The translations under genes and the position numbers were made by a program. Shown piece after piece: positions 59,907 through 64,000 of a stretch of 64,000 nucleotides of DNA. This DNA is from Nageia nagi. Taxonomy: Eukaryota > Pinophyta. Positions within the stretch are counted from its first letter, which is position 1. Every line of letters starts with the position of its first letter. The DNA lies in NCBI GenBank assembly GCA_050084985.1, contig JBITNC010000001.1, forward strand, positions 206,088,001 through 206,152,000, given 5' to 3'. The notes under the pieces are model-generated. The model ran no database searches and had not been told where the DNA came from. It saw nothing but the letters and a program-made list of their open reading frames with translations.

Positions 59907-60302
59907 GTGACTATTCTTATCAATGGAGGGGCATCTCACAACTTCATTAATGCTTTGTTTGCTACTGAGAAAGGATTAAGGATGGAAATTTTTGAAGGAT
60001 TTAATGTGGCCAATGCTAATGACCAGATCTCATTTTACAATAAGGTGATTAGACAACTTCTAGTTGAGACCAAAAATTACTCCATGAGAAGTGATTTCTA
60101 TGTATATCCCACAGGAGGGACCTTACACATGGTCTTTGGAATTCAATGGTTGAAAAATTTGGGGGAGATCAGGACAAATTATGACACCTTGGAAATGAAG
60201 TTCTTAGCAAATGGAAAGGAGGTCTTCATGAGAGGATTACAGGGTAGCAATAGGGCCACTTCACAAGCCCATAAATTAGAAGTAATAAAAGATCCAAAGT
60301 AG
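59907..60302 (+). pseudogene. retropepsin of element D, open but catalytic Asp lost
   Basis: A 131-codon frame, open throughout. ILINGGASHNFINALFATEK is the active-site region of plant Ty3 proteases of the ILIDxGASHNFI type. The catalytic Asp codon is AAT, Asn (59922-59924), a G-to-A change. GIQWLKNLGEIRTNYDTLEM and a KFLANGKEVFMRGL tail complete the domain, which would normally cut Gag-Pol. Upstream gag joins with stops between. The frame ends at TAG, and no RT follows. Confidence 0.88.
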
Positions 60303-60934
60303 CAACATTGAATCATTCCTCACATCCCAAATAGAACTACCATGCAAGATGTCACCCAATCCTAAGGTAACATGCCTCCATTTTCTCAGCTACTAATGAA
60401 TTGGTTAAGAGTGTTTTTTTTCTAGATAATAAGTTGGAGGTTGATTGAATATTGGAAGTAAGTGATAATACTTGCTGGTCAGATTTACTTCTCTTTGGCA
60501 TATATGTCCCTATTATAAGTATATTATTGCAAAAAGTTTTGGGACAAATTGTCCATCATCTTACTTAAAATGAGAAATAGAGGGATTGGAGATTTGGTAT
60601 TACTTCATCATACTTTTCCTTATGAACCACTCAGCCACTTAGACCATTGGAATGTTGGGATGAATGTATTCATGCTTGCTGAAATTGTAGATTTTCCCTC
60701 CCATCATGTGACATAGTCCTAGACAGAAGATAACCCACTAGCACTCCTTGATTTCATTTAGGATTTGGACATTGGGTTATGGAGCTATGAAGGTAGATAT
60801 TTTGGCCATCACTTGCAGTAGAAAATTGAAACTCTTTCTCCTTGTTCTTTCATCCACATTATAGCTTTGATGGGAAAGAGAAGGGCCAATTTATCTTGAG
60901 TTGCTTAGGGATAAGTAATTTAGGAAGGGGAGAC
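60303..60934 (+). other. residual interior of element D, ending in polypurine tract
   Basis: No reverse transcriptase or integrase motif was found; this is where the internal deletion lies. GGAAGGGGAGAC at 60923-60934 is the polypurine tract. Confidence 0.55.
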
Positions 60935-62042
60935 TGGCAATGTCCCCAAATTTGTAAAACATCCACTTTCTCTCCTCTTGGAGTGTGACATTCATGGCAA
61001 AGGAGGAGAAACCAAAAATAAATTAATTTAGGAGTATTTTATTAATATTTTGCATTTATTTCTGTAACCAAGGCTAAAGAGACCCTTGAGGCACTCACCC
61101 TTGGATTTTATTTAATTAATCTAGCTCAATTATTTGTAATTAATGCAATATTAGTCTCTCATAATGGGATGTTGCATTTATGAGCCATTGATCTTGTAAT
61201 TTGGCATCTCTAGGCAACCATTATGGGACATTGGGCTTCCTAGGTCCCTATATGATTTAATTTGTCATCCCAAGACACCAGAAGAGGGATGTTGCACTTT
61301 GGGTGATTCCAAGGTATGAGAGATCTTATTATAAAAGGAGATGGGATGCATCATTTGGGGATGTTTTTTGAAGATCATTAGAGATTATCTCTTTCTGGGG
61401 GTTAGCAGCTAGTGGAGTTGTAGCTTTCCAGCTAGCTTAGTGGGAGAGCTTGAGCCAATGTGGAGGAGTTCTTACCTAAGCTAGGATAGTAGCTCAAGCC
61501 AGTGAGGTGGAGTTGCTAGAGTAACTCGAGCCAATGAGGTGAAGTTACTAGAATCATTCAAGCTAGTGTGGTGGAACTATTCCATCCCTGATCTAAATCC
61601 AGCCAATGGGGTAGATCCAGATCCAACTAGTGTGGCCATATTCTAGATCCAGATCTAACCTACCAAATTAGTGTGAGGAGGCACATCCTAGATCTAGACC
61701 AATCAAATCAGTGTGAGGAGGCTCATCCAACATTAGGGAGAAGAGATTGAAGAACTTGTAGGGCCAGATCATCCAAATCTACCATGTGAGGGCAAACATC
61801 CCCCTTCTTAAGCATTTGGGTATTTTTCCTTGAGTATTGTACTTATCCATTTAGGATGTCCCAGCTCTTGAAGAATAAAATTCATTTCTAGCTCTATTTC
61901 TTATTCAATTTGTAGATCTGATTTGAATTGAGCTAGTTAGAAAAATATAAAAATATATATAAATTCCTAAGTAGTGATATTTCAACTTTGGAATATTACA
62001 CTTTAACAAAAATTGCATTTTGTGAGTTTTGGGGATATTACA
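60935..62042 (+). repeat. 3' LTR of element D
   Basis: 1108 bp, TGGCAATGTCCCC...GGGGATATTACA, followed by CTTTA. It is about 31 bp shorter than the 5' LTR because one unit of the GTGAGGTGGAGTT repeat is absent (61495-61560). Confidence 0.95.
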
Positions 62043-62640
62043 CTTTATGAGATCCCATGAAGAAAAATGTTGGAAAAAATATGATAAAGGTTATGAAGTA
62101 TAAATTTCCACTTGAAAATTTGTATTTTATTAAAATTTTCTAAGGCCTTCTCACAAAACCCATTTTATGTATATCTTGTGATCATGCATCTTACCCAAAA
62201 TTCCATATCCTTTTTATATTATACAATATTTTGCATACATGTTTATTAGGGCATTCAAAATCATAATATTTAATGTAAAACCATTTTCAAATACTCTTTG
62301 ATGGATTTCCACACCTTATTTAAGATATAAAATGGTGAAAATGTTGGAATAAAGTTAAAAATGGTTAAGAAATATGGATTTACACTTGAGAATTACATTT
62401 TCTTAAAAGTCTCTAGGGCATTCTCAGAAAACCTATTTTATGCATATTGTATGATCATCCATCTTGTCAAACAATTCATGTACCTTATATGTTCTTTGAT
62501 ATTTTTTATACATATCTTTTAGGGAATTTAAAACCATAATATTTGATGAAAAATCATTTTATACTACTCTTTGATGGATGTTCATACATTCTTCAATAGA
62601 TCCCATGGTGGTACGTTGTGATGGATCACTTCCTAAGATT
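62043..62640 (-). pseudogene. PPR pseudogene, 5' part
   Basis: The minus strand reads MNIHQRVV, DFSSNIMVLNSLKDMYKKYQ, then KVHELFDKMDDHTIC (62590-62440). It continues ALETFKKMQFSSVNPYFLTI in a shifted frame and then the start of the next unit at about 62300-62220. It shares the ~270 bp unit seen at 56600-57346. The N-terminal part and start are not recognised beyond 62640. Confidence 0.75.
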
Positions 62641-64000
62641 GCAACCCTATGAGATACCTTATTTGCATTCATGTATGAGTTTGTATTTTTAATATTGTAA
62701 TACTTATGAAAGTGGTCCTTTATATGTGTGTTAAAGCCCTACCTTTTTGCTGCTTGCATATTTTAACCATCATCTTGTATAAGGGTAGAGGGATTTTCAT
62801 TATACATACTTATGGTTATTCTTAGACTAGATTTTGGGATTATGAGTTTGGGCCAAGCCTAAACTAATATTCCATTTAGATATTGAATTATTTGTATATA
62901 TTCCCCTTATATTATCATTTTATGAGGTTATTAGCCTAACTTATGAGATTTAATCCTAATATAAGGTTAATATCCTAACCTAATAAGGTTAGTGGATAAA
63001 TTATATGTTAATCTACCTTAAATTCTAACCTAAGCTAATGTTAGTAATGTTAATATTTTGGTTGGTAATATTATGTTAGTACTATGTATTGACTAGGATA
63101 TTGTAATATTTCACACACACCTAAGTATCAAAGTCATAGCTATAATTTTGTTGAATGATTTCTAAGAATAAAAATCTATCTCTAAAGAAGGCTAGTTCCT
63201 ATTAGGATTAGATTAGGATTTATAGAAGTAAAGGTAATAAACTTGAAAGACTAAATCAAACTTAAAATGCTAGGTTAGTAGGTGCAAATAAGAAAAAAAA
63301 AATATCCATACTAGCATAGACATCCATTATAATAGAATCCAAGCTAGTTAGATAGTTTAATTTTATAGCCACCAAATAATATATGACATTCCAAGTAATA
63401 ATACCCTATAAGCACTTTGCATGTATAGATTAACTATTGATAATATCTCATAGTATGAAAAGTAAAAATAAACATATCATATAACCATTTAAGAACAATT
63501 ATAAATAAATCATATTTAAGATATCAAGAAGTAAGTTGCATTCTATTATCATTGACACTAGCATAAAACAAGGGTAATATCTACTATATTCAACCCCTTC
63601 TCCTTCAATGAAGGTAATACTTATAGTTTTTATTTTAGAAAATCTCTTCTTATATATTAACTAAATAATTAGATATTTAAAAAGTATTAAATTTAATTTT
63701 TGATAATATTTACAACTTAGATTCAAATATACAAAGATTTGGATCACTCTTATCCATGTACTAACACTCTTTAGCTTATTTAAAACTTAATGATTTGAAA
63801 TTGGGAGCTACAATTACCTTCTTGGAATGAAAATATATTTTATTAAGGTTATATAAATATATATAGATATTTTAATTCAAACAAACCCATCATAATCAAA
63901 TACAAAAGTAAACCCATCTAGTAGACTGCTCTAGATATGCTTTGATCTGGATGGTCAAAACTTGAATCTTTAAAATTGGAACACCTCAAATGGTTGATAT
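62641..64000. other. no recognisable feature
   Basis: AT-rich sequence with a CTAACCT/TTAGG-rich patch at 62900-63060. No open frame with motifs and no element edge. Confidence 0.5.

Larger units (their letters stand above)
57347..62042 (+). mobile_element. element D: gag-protease LTR element inserted in the PPR pseudogene
   Basis: Perfect 5 bp target duplication CTTTA (57342-57346 and 62043-62047). LTRs of 1139 and 1108 bp, Met primer site after the first, purine tract GGAAGGGGAGAC before the second. The 2449 bp interior holds gag with knuckle and a retropepsin, then about 630 bp without motifs. Reverse transcriptase, RNase H and integrase are missing, so it was non-autonomous. Confidence 0.94.

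Noticed and set aside
1-64000. CRISPR arrays, bacterial operons, rRNA genes
   Set aside because: No spaced short repeats, ribosome-binding sites or rRNA core sequences were seen; the content is plant repeat DNA throughout.

Overview
The window looks like heterochromatic intergenic DNA from a land plant with a large, repeat-filled genome. The evidence is AT-richness with few CpG dinucleotides, plant-type LTR retrotransposons primed by the initiator-Met tRNA (TGGTATCAGAGCC primer sites and decayed versions of them), and pentatricopeptide-repeat and plant-mobile-domain gene remnants. The scale of old, degraded LTR elements would suit a gymnosperm, but that is inference only. I see no intact host gene. 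Every recognisable reading frame is broken, and many breaks are TAG or TAA where the family has CAG or CAA (Gln), as expected from long-term deamination of methylated cytosine.

Layout. (1) 1-4108: 3' part of a minus-strand Ty3/gypsy element (RNase H, RT, protease, gag, Met primer site, 5' LTR), cut by the window start. (2) 4.1-10.3 kb: a plus-strand non-autonomous LTR element (a ~200 bp unit repeated three times, a long silent stretch with a possible Helitron fragment, polypurine tract, LTR). (3) 9.6-13.06 kb: a large inverted repeat (arms of about 1.2 and 1.8 kb, each bounded exactly by an LTR) around a 635 bp tandem duplication. (4) 12.4-18.2 kb: a minus-strand gag-only element of the same LTR family, with CATAA at both ends and an 850 bp copy of its right flank lodged inside it. 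(5) 19.4-55.2 kb: a proposed 36 kb nest. Outer element Z (minus) has its 3' LTR at 19.4-25.3 kb, split by a complete plus-strand element E (20156-25067, target duplication CCATT). Z's interior carries a decayed plant-mobile-domain gene (27.4-28.9 kb). Into Z went a Tat-type Ty3/gypsy element T (minus, about 33-53.9 kb). Into the protease of T went a Ty1/copia element K (38846-49726, TATTG/TGTTG). Into the 5' LTR of K went a 3.3 kb non-autonomous element N (39020-42311). Z's primer site and 5' LTR lie at 54.3-55.2 kb. (6) 56.6-62.6 kb: a PPR pseudogene (minus) split by a plus-strand gag-protease element D (57347-62042, perfect CTTTA duplication). (7) 62.6-64 kb: nothing recognisable.

How the parts relate. 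At least four element groups (N/B/left element, D, E, Z) lack reverse transcriptase and integrase, or keep only gag, gag plus protease, or gag plus an integrase tail. They would have needed enzymes from autonomous relatives such as A, T or K. The order of insertion can be read from which element interrupts which: Z before T before K before N; Z before E; the PPR gene before D.
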